A stretch of 64,000 bases of DNA, taken from positions 1 through 64,000 of the IMG/VR virus record IMGVR_UViG_3300036790_000408; one strand, written 5' to 3'. Shown one piece after another: positions 28,758-37,930 of the stretch (position 1 is its first letter; every line of letters begins with the position of its first letter). The DNA is from a virus. The notes beneath the pieces were generated by a model, which had not been told where the DNA came from, searched no databases, and was given only the letters and a program-made list of their open reading frames with translations. Made by a program: the position numbers and the translations under genes.

Positions 28758-31472
28758 CTACAGAGTCTTAACCTGGAACGGTATGCTCCAGTTTCCTACG
28801 CGGCCTGACGCAAATGTCACCGAGCATCGCAAGGTGTACATGACCGGGATATACAGCGGAGTGAACTCTCCGACGGTAATCGAAACGAGATAACCAAGAG
28901 TGGACGGCATCGATCCTGGAACGACAAAGCTGTCGATGAAGGTTGGACCTATGAAATTCAGGTCAGGTAACCCAGGTGTTTCGGCTATCCCGGTAATTTC
29001 AGCCCATACGATTGCGTCGTTGGCATAGCCACGAACTGACCAATCGAAGGTGAATGTCTGCTGATCGGACGGATCAAACGGAGAAAAGAATTCCGGTTCC
29101 GCCCGGTAAATCTGGTTATCGAACACCCCGTCCTCCTCACGCGGTAGCACAATGCGCCGGATCATCGGCGGCAGCGTCGATATATCACCTGGAGGGGGCA
29201 GGCGCACGACGCGAGTGCGTTGCGACAATGGGATGTAGGTGTGAAACCACGTGGTGATCCTCGTCACCGTCGATGACAACACAACGAACGGGGCCTTCTG
29301 CCGATTGCGGACGGCATTGATGACCTGCCCCTGCGCCCACCCGAGCACTACGCCGCCACTGGCGATGATGATCTGCGGGAAAGAGCCCTGGGCGTAGCCG
29401 GCAACGATCCCGACCGAGCGGGAGAAGCGTGTGGACTCTGGTGACGCGGCACCAAAGGACCGGGCTGACTGCCTGGCCAACCTTCCGGATTGAGATCCGG
29501 AAGCCCCAAAGGCACGAAACATATTCCGGATGACCTGCAAGGACTGCGTCGAGGCGGTGTGAACCTGATGTCCGATCGAGCGTTGCAGTCTTGGCGCTTG
29601 TGGGTCGGTGGCGCTGGCCGCGATGTTGCGCGACAGCATTTTGGCTATACCTGAGGCTTGCTGGGATCCTCGGCCGAGGGTTTTCGAGATGCCGCGCAAC
29701 ATCCCGGTCGATTGAATGTTGACCGCGGTCCGGACGGCCGTCATCGCACGCTTCACACCGAATGACTGCGCGTCGACAGCGTTCAGGCCCTTACTAGGCA
29801 CCTTGTGCAGACTAATGGTCTCTGGGCTAGAGGTTGATACGGTCTGGAGTTTGGCTCTCCGAGCGACGATACTGGCACTCTCAGCACTGGCCGCACTGTA
29901 AGACCTGACCAGCGATAGCAGCCGGGAATAGGATGCGGACTGTGCCGACGCCGCACCGTGAGTTCGGACCAGCAGCAAGTTCCTGGCAAACGATCCGACC
30001 TGGGAAGAAGCCACGGAGGCGGATTTGAAGATTGCCAGCACCCGAGCGGCCGACTGGGTTGACGCGGCTTGTGCTCGATAGGATGTGGCGAGCGTCCGGC
30101 TGATGGAGAAAGCTTCGGTACTGGTCGAGCCGATCGGGAACTCCACCTGCTTGATCAGACCAGATGATGCGGCATTTGATGCGGCCAGGGCTAGTTGGTT
30201 GACTACGCCGGACGAGTAGGTGATCCGGATCTGACCGATGGCGCCGGCGCCGCCCGTGCTCGGACCTAATCCAGAATAGAAGACCGCGCCACCACCGCCG
30301 CCACCAGGTGCGCCGCCCGCGCCCGCGACATCGCCTGGAGCACCCACTGTGATCAGCGATCCGCCACCGCCACCGCCTGATGTGGCCGAGGTGCCGGCAT
30401 TACCCGGGCTGGTAGCGCTAACAGAGCCGCCGGCGCCGCCCGTCGTGGCGTCACCCTGCCCACCCGCGCCCGTCGAGGATGCATTGCCGTTACCGTCGGG
30501 CCCAGCCGACCCACCCCCACCAGCACCCGTGGAAGCATAAGCCGCGCCCGCGCCGCCTGTGTTCTTAGTGCCGGTCCCAATACCCGCCACGCCACCCGCG
30601 CCACCCGACGCCCCATTCGACCGCGAGCCGGCCGGGGCTGACATATAGCCGGGGGTGGATTTCCAAGCCGATGCCGAGGTGCCAGCCTCGATCTGCGCGC
30701 CGGCCACCCGAATGGTCAGGTTGATGGCCTTGCCGGCGGTCCAGTTGAGCTGAAGGCCGGAAGATATCTTGAGCCCACTGCTGGCCGTCGTGGCGTGACC
30801 GCTGGTTTGCGCTAGCGTGCCGGTCAGCGTGACGGTGTCGGTGATGATCGCGGCCAGGAAGCCGCTGGCCGACGTCCAGTCATCGGTAATGACCTGAACG
30901 CTGGTGATATTGGTGGTCGAGCCACCGACTAGGGCAAGATAGACGCTGACATTGTACGCGGTGGACGCTGAGCAGACCAAGAGCCCATCGAAAGAGAAGT
31001 CGGCGTGCGTGCTGGACGTGGTGCCGGACCACTGCACATCGACAAACGGCAACCCCGTAGTGGCGTCGACCCCAACATTGACGATCGTGCCGGTCGGCGT
31101 GCCGGTCGAGGTCCAGTTGGTCGGCAACACACCGACTGACGCGCCCTGCTGCAGCGAGTTCGTGAGGATGTTGAGGTTGTTGTTCGACCAAGTCGAATTG
31201 CCACCGGAAACGCCATCACCGCCGGTGCCGCCAGCCCCTCCGGCCCCCACGACGTAAGGGACACCATTCGTAATGTCGTTGGTCGTGAGCGTGTACGTCG
31301 ACGAGGTGTACGCACCGCCGCCACCACCTGAACCGAATGCAGAGCCGGAACTGCGCGCGCCACCGCCGCCTGCAGCGCCCCACCCCTCAATGGTGACGGT
31401 GCTGTTGGCCGCCAAGCCACTCGGCACAGTCCAGGTGCCGGAACCGCTGGTGTTGAGCAGTACGGTGGTCAT
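28758..31472 (-). CDS. glycine-rich tail fibre protein with adaptor-type C-terminal domain
   Basis: 904 aa. Residues 1-60 are a beta domain (GTWTVPSGLAANSTVTIEGW) leading into glycine-rich loops (GGGGGAYTSS) like those of phage fibre tips. A carbohydrate-binding-like domain follows, then a second Gly-rich stretch (about 330-400), then Ser/Ala/Gln repeats of roughly 35 residues (SAQSASYSRLLSLVRSYSAA). The last 130 residues (FFSPFDPSDQQTFTFDW to GNWSIPFQV) match the phage fibre-tail adaptor pattern. That domain recurs at the end of the 32311-34335 protein. Confidence 0.75.
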   Translation of the reverse strand: MTTVLLNTSGSGTWTVPSGLAANSTVTIEGWGAAGGGGARSSGSAFGSGGGGGAYTSSTYTLTTNDITNGVPYVVGAGGAGGTGGDGVSGGNSTWSNNNLNILTNSLQQGASVGVLPTNWTSTGTPTGTIVNVGVDATTGLPFVDVQWSGTTSSTHADFSFDGLLVCSASTAYNVSVYLALVGGSTTNITSVQVITDDWTSASGFLAAIITDTVTLTGTLAQTSGHATTASSGLKISSGLQLNWTAGKAINLTIRVAGAQIEAGTSASAWKSTPGYMSAPAGSRSNGASGGAGGVAGIGTGTKNTGGAGAAYASTGAGGGGSAGPDGNGNASSTGAGGQGDATTGGAGGSVSATSPGNAGTSATSGGGGGGSLITVGAPGDVAGAGGAPGGGGGGAVFYSGLGPSTGGAGAIGQIRITYSSGVVNQLALAASNAASSGLIKQVEFPIGSTSTEAFSISRTLATSYRAQAASTQSAARVLAIFKSASVASSQVGSFARNLLLVRTHGAASAQSASYSRLLSLVRSYSAASAESASIVARRAKLQTVSTSSPETISLHKVPSKGLNAVDAQSFGVKRAMTAVRTAVNIQSTGMLRGISKTLGRGSQQASGIAKMLSRNIAASATDPQAPRLQRSIGHQVHTASTQSLQVIRNMFRAFGASGSQSGRLARQSARSFGAASPESTRFSRSVGIVAGYAQGSFPQIIIASGGVVLGWAQGQVINAVRNRQKAPFVVLSSTVTRITTWFHTYIPLSQRTRVVRLPPPGDISTLPPMIRRIVLPREEDGVFDNQIYRAEPEFFSPFDPSDQQTFTFDWSVRGYANDAIVWAEITGIAETPGLPDLNFIGPTFIDSFVVPGSMPSTLGYLVSITVGEFTPLYIPVMYTLRCSVTFASGRVGNWSIPFQVKTL

Positions 31473-31522
31473 GGATCAGCGGGCGGCTGGTTTAGAGTTG
31501 GCCGCCATCCACTCACCCCGCT

Positions 31523-32284
31523 CTAGTTTTTTGGTCCGATGACGACGCCACCCATCGACGCCGGGGTATCCCTGGGAACAATCGGCAAGGAACTTCCGAA
31601 TACTTTTTCCCATATGTAGTATATCTGCTGTTTTACGGTCGTGAATTGAGTTTCAATCTCAACATTGCCAGAAGCTATTCTAGCTATCTCTGCTTCTATT
31701 TTAGAATTTCTATCTTCTTCAATAGAAATTCTGCGATTGAGATCGATCCTATCGGTGTTGCTGCGCTGATCGGCCGCCGTGCTGTTGGATGAAGCGATTT
31801 CGATATTCTGCAATCTGGGTGCTATATTGGCTAGTTGAGCCACCATGGCCGACTGCGCATTGGTAAGTGGCGCAATTGCATTGCCGATCTCAGCGTTGAC
31901 AAAAAAGACAGCCAGGCCGGTGATCATGCCAAGAGCCAGGAGGCCGGCGGAAGCGAGACCTACGATGATGGATGAAGGAAACTTCTTGGCCTCAAGTTTG
32001 ACGCTGAAATTCTCCAGGGCGACATTGAAACGACTCATGTCATTACGAAAGCCAGTGGTAATGCTCTCGATATCAGACTTCCACTCGGCCGACATGTTGG
32101 TTTGCTGACGCTCAAGATGCTCAAGGTGAACCTTGAGGCTGGAGACGTTGTCGCGTTGGGTAGCGAAGCCATCGACAACGTTGGACAGACTATCTTCAAG
32201 CCGCCTCAGCGTATCATTCTGCTCGTTTCCGCTAGGACGTAAGGGCGTTGTCCTCCTTCGACGACGTGAAGGTTCGGTAGCCAT
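31523..32284 (-). CDS. coiled-coil protein with membrane segment, 253 aa
   Basis: Arg-rich N-terminus (MATEPSRRRRRTTPL), coiled coil (LKVHLEHLERQQTNMSAEW), a hydrophobic span (IIVGLASAGLLALGMITGLA), then a second coiled coil (NRRISIEEDRNSKIEAEIA). Lies between the two adaptor-type fibre genes. Its AT-richer codons in the second half differ from the neighbours. Function unknown. Confidence 0.6.
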   Translation of the reverse strand: MATEPSRRRRRTTPLRPSGNEQNDTLRRLEDSLSNVVDGFATQRDNVSSLKVHLEHLERQQTNMSAEWKSDIESITTGFRNDMSRFNVALENFSVKLEAKKFPSSIIVGLASAGLLALGMITGLAVFFVNAEIGNAIAPLTNAQSAMVAQLANIAPRLQNIEIASSNSTAADQRSNTDRIDLNRRISIEEDRNSKIEAEIARIASGNVEIETQFTTVKQQIYYIWEKVFGSSLPIVPRDTPASMGGVVIGPKN

Positions 32285-32310
32285 ATCCCCATCTCCGGCG
32301 CGCCGTCAGA

Positions 32311-34335
32311 TCAAAGTGACTGGACCCGCACTGGGATCGAAAAACTGCTCCTCGAGCCGGACGCAAAAGTCGCGGTGCAGCGCAAACTGTAGGTGGTGGG
32401 CAATGATAGTGGCGTAAATGGTAGGGCGGTCACCTCCACAAGATAGCCGTTGATGAACACCGGCCCGAAGAAGGTAAAGCCGGCCGGAACGGAGGTCACG
32501 GTGGCCGAGACAATCGCGTCTCCGGGAGCGGCCCTGGCCGCCCAATTGAAAGCAAATGTGGTCTGATCGCTCGGATCAATCGGCGCGAAATAGGGTGGCT
32601 CAGCCAAACCCCCAGCGGGTGGCAGCAATACCGTTTGCTGATAGGCCCATGGTGCTACGAAGAGATGATACCACGGCGTCGTGGAGCTCGACTGGCCCTG
32701 CGCGGCGCCGAGGATGCGGCCGTGTGGCGTGGAGGTGGTGAAGGCTTGGGCGTTGCTCGTAGTGAATTCGCGCGCGGTGCCCTTGCCGATACTGACGGAT
32801 TGCGGGCTGTAGATGCTGATGATCTTGGCGATGAGCCGCGCCAGGATGGAAGCGTTGCCCTGCGCGACGGAGGCTGAGTGGCCACGCGAGCGCTGCACGA
32901 AGGCAGTATTCCCGTCGGCGGCGATCAGGATCTTCACCCGGCTACGGATGAGTTCCGTCGATTGTGGCGAGTTGCTGTTGAGCGGTCGCGGCCGCACCGC
33001 TGAGACGAATAAACCCAGGACTTCCGCGCTAAAGATCGATCGTACCAAGCCGATCGACTTGATCGCCGCGGCCGCGTTGGCGGAGGCCAGCGATCGGATG
33101 GTAGACATCTGTCTGGCGAGTGCGGCGACCTGCCCCTGTGCCAGCGCGATAACCTCGGGAAGGATCTTGGTCACGTGGGTGGACAGATGCCCGGCGTTGG
33201 CATCGCTGGTCGGCAAAGATTTGGCGCGGATGATCGGCGTCAGCAGGCTGGCGGACTGGGCATCGACCGCACTGCGCGACGACAGGATACGGAGCGTGCC
33301 GGATATCATGGCGGCAATGGAGGTGGCCGCGACGGACCTTGGCAGCCCGGCTGAGCGCCGGGTCGATGCGGCGTTTGCATCGCTGGCCGAGAGCACCTTG
33401 CCGTCGGTGCGCTGTAGCGCGGCGCTCTCGGCGGAGGTGGCGTGGAATAGCTTGCCACTCCCACGCAGCAAGGACGGACCGGGAGCCTGACTAGCGTGGA
33501 AGTGGCTGCTTATGGCGCGCAGGACAGCCAGCGTGCCTGTCGTTGCGACGCCATAAACCTGATGGAGGGTGCGGGCGCCGAGTGGCGAACCGAGCGCCTC
33601 CGCGGAGCCGATGGAGAATGCCTTGCCGGTTTGACGGGAGAGTTTGGAGCTTTCGCCGTCGGTAGTCTGAACAACCTTCCCACGATTACGTATGGCCGAT
33701 GTGGCTTGGCTTGAGGCGGCACTAAAGTGGCGCACGAGCGAGCGTAGGATCGCTATGGTCTGCGAGCTGATGATGCCGCGCAGCACGCCGACCGTACGCA
33801 CCAAGACGATGGACTGCGTGCCGGCGACGCTGGGGATGGCCTGGCTTAGGCCGCGGCCAAAACCAATCACCTCGGCGGAAGCCACATTGTAGCCGGCCGG
33901 TGCGACCAGTTTAAGCAGACTGGCAAAGCGAGCGCTGTGACTGGCTGCTACCACGGCGTGATACGGCACGCTGTTGAATTGCGCGGCGAAGGATGGCGCA
34001 GCCACGCTGAGATTGGGTGGCGTCGTGGCGCGCAGGATGCGTTGGCTTGAACTAGAGGACTCGGCCGATCCCGTGGACCCGGACTGGTGGTAGATGTGCG
34101 CGCTAGCGCTCTTGACCATGCTGTAGGCAGCAGCGCTGGCGGCAGAGATCACTCGACCGCGATTGTTGTGCGTGTTGTGCGCCGACTGCGGGCTGACGGC
34201 ACCGGTGAGAGTGATGAGTTGCGGCCCCTTGCGGGTGCTGGTGGCAGCCGTATCGCCGTGGGTAGCGGAGACGCTGAGCTGATGAGTGACCGCGGAGGTC
34301 GGGAATTCCTCGGTTAGTTGGTAGCCGTACAGCAT
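32311..34335 (-). CDS. Ser/Ala-rich repeat virion protein with adaptor-type C-terminal domain
   Basis: 674 aa after GGGAGCC. A short beta N-terminus is followed by about fifteen degenerate repeats of 30-36 residues with the core SxQSxxxLRxxG (for instance VAGTQSIVLVRTVGVLRGII). The C-terminal domain (PIDPSDQTTFAFNWAARAA to FSIPVRVQSL) is clearly paralogous to the end of the 28758-31472 protein and matches the fibre-tail adaptor pattern. Probably attaches fibres to the baseplate or forms a fibre shaft. Confidence 0.7.
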   Translation of the reverse strand: MLYGYQLTEEFPTSAVTHQLSVSATHGDTAATSTRKGPQLITLTGAVSPQSAHNTHNNRGRVISAASAAAYSMVKSASAHIYHQSGSTGSAESSSSSQRILRATTPPNLSVAAPSFAAQFNSVPYHAVVAASHSARFASLLKLVAPAGYNVASAEVIGFGRGLSQAIPSVAGTQSIVLVRTVGVLRGIISSQTIAILRSLVRHFSAASSQATSAIRNRGKVVQTTDGESSKLSRQTGKAFSIGSAEALGSPLGARTLHQVYGVATTGTLAVLRAISSHFHASQAPGPSLLRGSGKLFHATSAESAALQRTDGKVLSASDANAASTRRSAGLPRSVAATSIAAMISGTLRILSSRSAVDAQSASLLTPIIRAKSLPTSDANAGHLSTHVTKILPEVIALAQGQVAALARQMSTIRSLASANAAAAIKSIGLVRSIFSAEVLGLFVSAVRPRPLNSNSPQSTELIRSRVKILIAADGNTAFVQRSRGHSASVAQGNASILARLIAKIISIYSPQSVSIGKGTAREFTTSNAQAFTTSTPHGRILGAAQGQSSSTTPWYHLFVAPWAYQQTVLLPPAGGLAEPPYFAPIDPSDQTTFAFNWAARAAPGDAIVSATVTSVPAGFTFFGPVFINGYLVEVTALPFTPLSLPTTYSLRCTATFASGSRSSFSIPVRVQSL

Positions 34336-34354
34336 CCACGGCTCCCGTCAGAGA

Positions 34355-34909
34355 CTACCAATTTACCACGTTCGGCTTCACTCCCGCCGCCAGAGCCGCG
34401 CGCGGTGGACATAGCTTGTTCTGTTTGGTCGCCTGCTTCTGCCAGGAACAGACGTCGGCGAACCGACAGTCATAGGTCCGCGGTGGGTCCGGCTTGCGGC
34501 GGTTGGCCACGGCACGCTCCACCAATCTGTGCTGGAACCCAGTCGAGCACCCCACGAGCCACCAGGGACAGCCACCGTGGTCGATATCGTCCTGCTCGGG
34601 GCATGTGCCGGCATAGATCCCGGCGTTCGGCGAACCGTCATTGGCGATCAGCGGGCACATGGAGGCCGGGCAGATCACCTCCGGACCGCCTGGATCGAGC
34701 GGCTTGGAACGCTGCGGCTCGGTGGGCCCATTCGGCGGCGGTTGGCCTGGCCGCAGGTCGATCATGCCGTTGACCATCGGCGTCGGCAGGCAGGCCTGGC
34801 AGTACCATTTCCCACCGAAGGATCGGAATACCCTGGCTTCGAGCGGGGTATTGCCGCACTTGGAGCAGTTGAACTTCTTGGTGCCTGGATAGGCATCGCG
34901 CTCAACCAT
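34355..34909 (-). CDS. multi-Cys zinc-binding late protein, 184 aa
   Basis: N-terminal zinc ribbon (FNCSKCGN then WYCQACLP). The second half has many more Cys (VICPASMCPL, GGCPWWLVGC, YDCRFADVCSW). Starts in direct contact with the upstream stop (TGAATG). Function unknown; it may bind metal in a virion assembly factor. Confidence 0.55.
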   Translation of the reverse strand: MVERDAYPGTKKFNCSKCGNTPLEARVFRSFGGKWYCQACLPTPMVNGMIDLRPGQPPPNGPTEPQRSKPLDPGGPEVICPASMCPLIANDGSPNAGIYAGTCPEQDDIDHGGCPWWLVGCSTGFQHRLVERAVANRRKPDPPRTYDCRFADVCSWQKQATKQNKLCPPRAALAAGVKPNVVNW

Positions 34910-35131
34910 TCAGAAGTCCAGATAGCCCGTATCTTTGGGCTTGGCTGCCTCTTTCATGCATTCCTTGCACGGTGGATTGTGCGGGAACTGAAAGCGACAG
35001 TTCAGATACTTCAGCTTTGATACCGGCATTCCGGCCTCTACCCACGCTTGATACCCAGCGGAGCACAGATCGAACGCGTTCGCCTCCTCCGGTGTCTCCT
35101 GCCGGACCTGGTAGTTCGAGAACTCGCTCAC
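34910..35131 (-). CDS. small Cys-containing protein, 73 aa
   Basis: GTG 35131 (starting VSEFSNYQVRQET) is favoured because GAGG sits 5 nt upstream; the longer frame begins at 35179. Contains CRFQFPHNPPCKECMKE, a possible zinc site. Adjacent to the Cys-rich gene. Unknown. Confidence 0.5.
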   Translation of the reverse strand: MSEFSNYQVRQETPEEANAFDLCSAGYQAWVEAGMPVSKLKYLNCRFQFPHNPPCKECMKEAAKPKDTGYLDF

Positions 35132-35142
35132 AGGAACCTCTT

Positions 35143-35355
35143 TTAGGTGGTCAGGCCTCGGTACGTTGACGGTATGCATGACACATCGTCCAACAGGCTT
35201 GGCGAGCCATGGTGGTGTACCGCCGGCTCCTTCCGGTCCTTGTCAGCTTCGATGAAAATTCTGTGGCTATCGACGTCCACCCACACTCCGATAGGATAGT
35301 TGGAGGCACCGGCGCTGATTTTATGGCCACGAATTTCTGCCGAAAAACTGTTCAT
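35143..35355 (-). CDS. hypothetical protein, 70 aa
   Basis: ATG 35355 (MNSFSAEIRGHKISAG) overlaps the methyltransferase stop as ATGA. Beta-rich (YPIGVWVDVDSHRIFIEAD). No family recognised. Confidence 0.5.
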   Translation of the reverse strand: MNSFSAEIRGHKISAGASNYPIGVWVDVDSHRIFIEADKDRKEPAVHHHGSPSLLDDVSCIPSTYRGLTT

Positions 35356-36011
35356 TGCTTCTTGTACTCCGCCCAAAAGGTGCGCGCGGCAAACTTAGGG
35401 TGCACGCGCTGGGCGTCGAGCTTACCACCATCCACCGGACAACCGAAGTGGTCCTCCAGCGGTTTACAGATATCAATCCCATCATTGACAAAGCCCATCT
35501 CGATGGTCGGCACGAAGCGGATCAGCTCGTTCATAACCAACAGACGTCCGCCGGGCTTCAAGGCTGTATGTAAAAGGAGCGCGTCGTCGGTCGGCTGGCC
35601 GGAGTGCTGCAACACCCACAGGCAGATGGCGTAATCGAATTGGTTCTCAAGCGACAGCAGGGATTGCGGCTCACAGGTGCGGAACTCCCGCCGCCGGACA
35701 TGCCGGGAGGCGATGGTTCGCATCGACACGCTGGCGTCCACCCCGAGCACGCCACAACCACGAGCCTCGATGAGCGCCTTGGACATCCGCCCGGTGCCGC
35801 AACCATAGTCCAGCACCGCTGTGGTGTGGCGGGTGTTGGGGAAGCGATCGAGGATGAAGTCCAGGGTGTACTCGGTCTCCTCCACCCAGCGCTTCTCGCT
35901 TCGAGTGTGAGTTTCTCCATCCGTGGTGCCAACCTCCCCAAGCGTCATGTGCTTGGCCTGGTTCAGGTTGGCAACGCGGTAGGCATCGGGGTTGAAGGTG
36001 GCTTGTCTCAT
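35352..36011 (-). CDS. class I SAM-dependent methyltransferase (copy 1)
   Basis: 219 aa from ATG 36011 (MRQATFNPDAYRVAN), whose ATGA overlaps the stop of the upstream paralogue. The SAM motif I is AVLDYGCGTGRMSKAL; motif II region is VLGVDASVSM, and LLLHTALKPGGRLLVMNE is the typical post-motif. The substrate is not evident; it might modify a sugar, a nucleotide or a virion component. Position among fibre and glycosyltransferase genes makes glycan or protein modification possible. Confidence 0.85.
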   Translation of the reverse strand: MRQATFNPDAYRVANLNQAKHMTLGEVGTTDGETHTRSEKRWVEETEYTLDFILDRFPNTRHTTAVLDYGCGTGRMSKALIEARGCGVLGVDASVSMRTIASRHVRRREFRTCEPQSLLSLENQFDYAICLWVLQHSGQPTDDALLLHTALKPGGRLLVMNELIRFVPTIEMGFVNDGIDICKPLEDHFGCPVDGGKLDAQRVHPKFAARTFWAEYKKQ

Positions 36012-36679
36012 GACATCCTGTAATGCGCCCACCAAGAGCGCGCCGCTATGTCTGGGAGAACTCTTTGGGGATCGATCCTGCCACAGGCAATCGGGGCGTC
36101 GAACCGCTGATCTAGGATGGCCCTCACATCCTGACCGTCGTCGATGAATTTCTCCCCGACAACCGGTACGAACCGAGCGGTCTCATTCCAAACTATCAAA
36201 CTACCGCCAGATTTTAGCGTGCGATGCATAAGCTGGACATCATTGCGCGGATCGGCTGAGTGCTGGAGTACCCAGAAGCAGACCGCAACATCAAACACGC
36301 CCGTCATCAGTGGCGATTGAAGGCTGACGTTGTCGCATGTTCTGAACTGCTCGCTGCGAACGACTTGTGCCCCAGCTATCATCCTCATTGAGGGGCTGGC
36401 GTCCACTCCAATCACCCGACAGCCAGCGTGATCGATGAGCGCCTTAGCTACGCGCCCCGTACCGCAACCATAATCCAGAACGATTGTAGATCGATCGATG
36501 TCGAGTCGATCGGTCAGAAACTCCAGAGCGTATTGTGTCTCAGCTACCCACCGAGCGTGGGTCTCGATGCGCGTCTGCTCGTCGTTTAGGCCGCGCACCC
36601 CGACCGTGACCAGCTTTGCCTGATCAAGGTCGGATACGTCGTAAGCATCACGGCAGAACTCAACCCTCACCAGCGACAC
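36008..36679 (-). CDS. class I SAM-dependent methyltransferase (copy 2)
   Basis: 223 aa, paralogous to the downstream gene along its whole length: IVLDYGCGTGRVAKALIDH, CRVIGVDASPSMRMIAG, CFWVLQHSADP and a shared C-terminal IACGRIDPQRVLPDIAARSW. The two genes overlap by 4 nt, so this is a tandem duplication that has diverged to roughly half identity by eye. Same unknown substrate class as copy 1. Confidence 0.85.
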   Translation of the reverse strand: MSLVRVEFCRDAYDVSDLDQAKLVTVGVRGLNDEQTRIETHARWVAETQYALEFLTDRLDIDRSTIVLDYGCGTGRVAKALIDHAGCRVIGVDASPSMRMIAGAQVVRSEQFRTCDNVSLQSPLMTGVFDVAVCFWVLQHSADPRNDVQLMHRTLKSGGSLIVWNETARFVPVVGEKFIDDGQDVRAILDQRFDAPIACGRIDPQRVLPDIAARSWWAHYRMS

Positions 36680-36706
36680 ACCTTGTGATGGCGAGTAGGA
36701 TGGGTT

Positions 36707-37795
36707 TCATGACATGATCTCTTTTTCCCGTGCGGCTTTGGCTGCGGCCCGACCATAAAGCCCAATTCGTCCACGCCGCCAGCCTTCCGGAATGGGATCG
36801 GTGTCGCTTTGACGAATATTGTTCTGACCATCAGTAATCCAGCACTTCCCCTGCCGCGAGGCTATAAGGGCTGCCCGAGATGCTTCGTTACTCCAGGCTG
36901 CACTACCTCGCCGAGATAACTCCTCTGTCGTTAAGACCGGCCGTCCCTTCTTCACATACCGAGGCGCCTTCACGGTCACGATCCGTGGTTTTCGCGCCTT
37001 CTTTTCTCTTGGCTCTCTGGCGTCGATCAGCTTTTGCACATCGAACGTGCGCCCAGGGTTCCAACCCAACGGAGGATTTTCGCCGATTGGGACGCGCTTA
37101 TTCGTGACCCCGTCGGTATACCAAGAGAACGGACGCCGGTTCTCCATCATCCGCGCTCGCTTCTCTGGGTCGTTCCAGATGTCAGCGTGACCAGCTTTGA
37201 TGTTGGCTTTTGCCTGGTCGCTGCGTGGACCTACCGCTAGTGCGCGTAGCGTTGTGGCGTGAGCGTCGGCCAGATAACGGCCAGCGTGCCACCCAATAGG
37301 AACCGGCTCTGCGGATGGATGCAGCTTGCTGGAAATCCCATCGTTAATCCATACGTGCGGATTGGCTGCCATACCCGCTCGAACGAGCGCCAACCTTGCA
37401 GCGGACTGCTCTGGGGTTTCCTTAAAACCGAGACGGTGCTGTCCTGCCTTGGGATTATTCTGCTGCGCGATGGACATTCTCGCTCTAGCCTCATCGGAAT
37501 ATTTGAGGCCGAGATTGCTATCCGCTGCGGGTCGCCCATTGTAGCATGAGTTTAAGGTATCGATGTAGTATTGCTCACGAAGCACCTTGTCCTCATCAAG
37601 GCACTCTTCGATGATCTCAAAGAGAAATGCCGCCTTCCCGTGCTTGGTCCACGATCTTTGTAAATAAGACGCGTGGTGATCCCCAAGGTTGAGGTGGTAA
37701 CGATGCGCTCTCCATCGGGCGGTAGCCACCATACTCGTGTGTCCGACATAGCATTTATCGGTTCCGACCCGAGTGATCCTGTAGATGAATGCCAT
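36707..37795 (-). CDS. GIY-YIG homing endonuclease
   Basis: 362 aa. N-terminal GIY-YIG nuclease domain: FIYRITRVGTDKCYVGHTS, Arg in RWRAHRYH, and Glu in LREQYYIDTLNS. The C-terminal DNA-binding part has three copies of a repeat WxxDG...P.GWxxGR (VWINDGISS, SWYTDGVTN, CWITDGQNN) and a NUMOD3-like stretch (KYSDEARARMSIAQ). It is a free-standing homing gene between the tail gene at 37923 and the methyltransferases. It has its own AT-rich leader, with a hairpin against its ribosome-binding site. Confidence 0.88.
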   Translation of the reverse strand: MAFIYRITRVGTDKCYVGHTSMVATARWRAHRYHLNLGDHHASYLQRSWTKHGKAAFLFEIIEECLDEDKVLREQYYIDTLNSCYNGRPAADSNLGLKYSDEARARMSIAQQNNPKAGQHRLGFKETPEQSAARLALVRAGMAANPHVWINDGISSKLHPSAEPVPIGWHAGRYLADAHATTLRALAVGPRSDQAKANIKAGHADIWNDPEKRARMMENRRPFSWYTDGVTNKRVPIGENPPLGWNPGRTFDVQKLIDAREPREKKARKPRIVTVKAPRYVKKGRPVLTTEELSRRGSAAWSNEASRAALIASRQGKCWITDGQNNIRQSDTDPIPEGWRRGRIGLYGRAAAKAAREKEIMS

Positions 37796-37800
37796 ACATT

Positions 37801-37837
37801 TCCTCCGTTCATTCAGGCAGAAAATTCCTGATGAACG
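37801..37837 (-). promoter_or_regulatory. leader hairpin next to the GIY-YIG ribosome-binding site
   Basis: On the minus transcript, CGTTCAT-CAGG pairs with CCTG-ATGAACG (37837-37806, one bulge) around a 9-nt loop. The last stem base touches GGAGG, the Shine-Dalgarno 6 nt before the ATG. A TTGACT...TACATA promoter-like pair lies just upstream. The T4 endonuclease I-TevI is held back by a comparable leader hairpin in early transcripts; the same logic is possible here. Confidence 0.45.
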
Positions 37838-37908
37838 TTATGTATGGCATTTTATTCATGCAGTCAATCGGAAAAAGTTTATACAAAACTCTTGCCAAAC
37901 CTAGAGAA

Positions 37909-37930
37909 ACCTAGTATAAATGCTAGGTTA
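37909..37930 (-). terminator. AT-rich hairpin at the end of the structural gene
   Basis: AACCTAG and CTAGGTT form a perfect 7-bp inverted repeat around an 8-nt loop, overlapping the stop of the 37923-38582 gene. It is followed by TCTCTAGGTTT on the minus strand. A weak terminator or insertion boundary of the homing gene. Confidence 0.35.
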
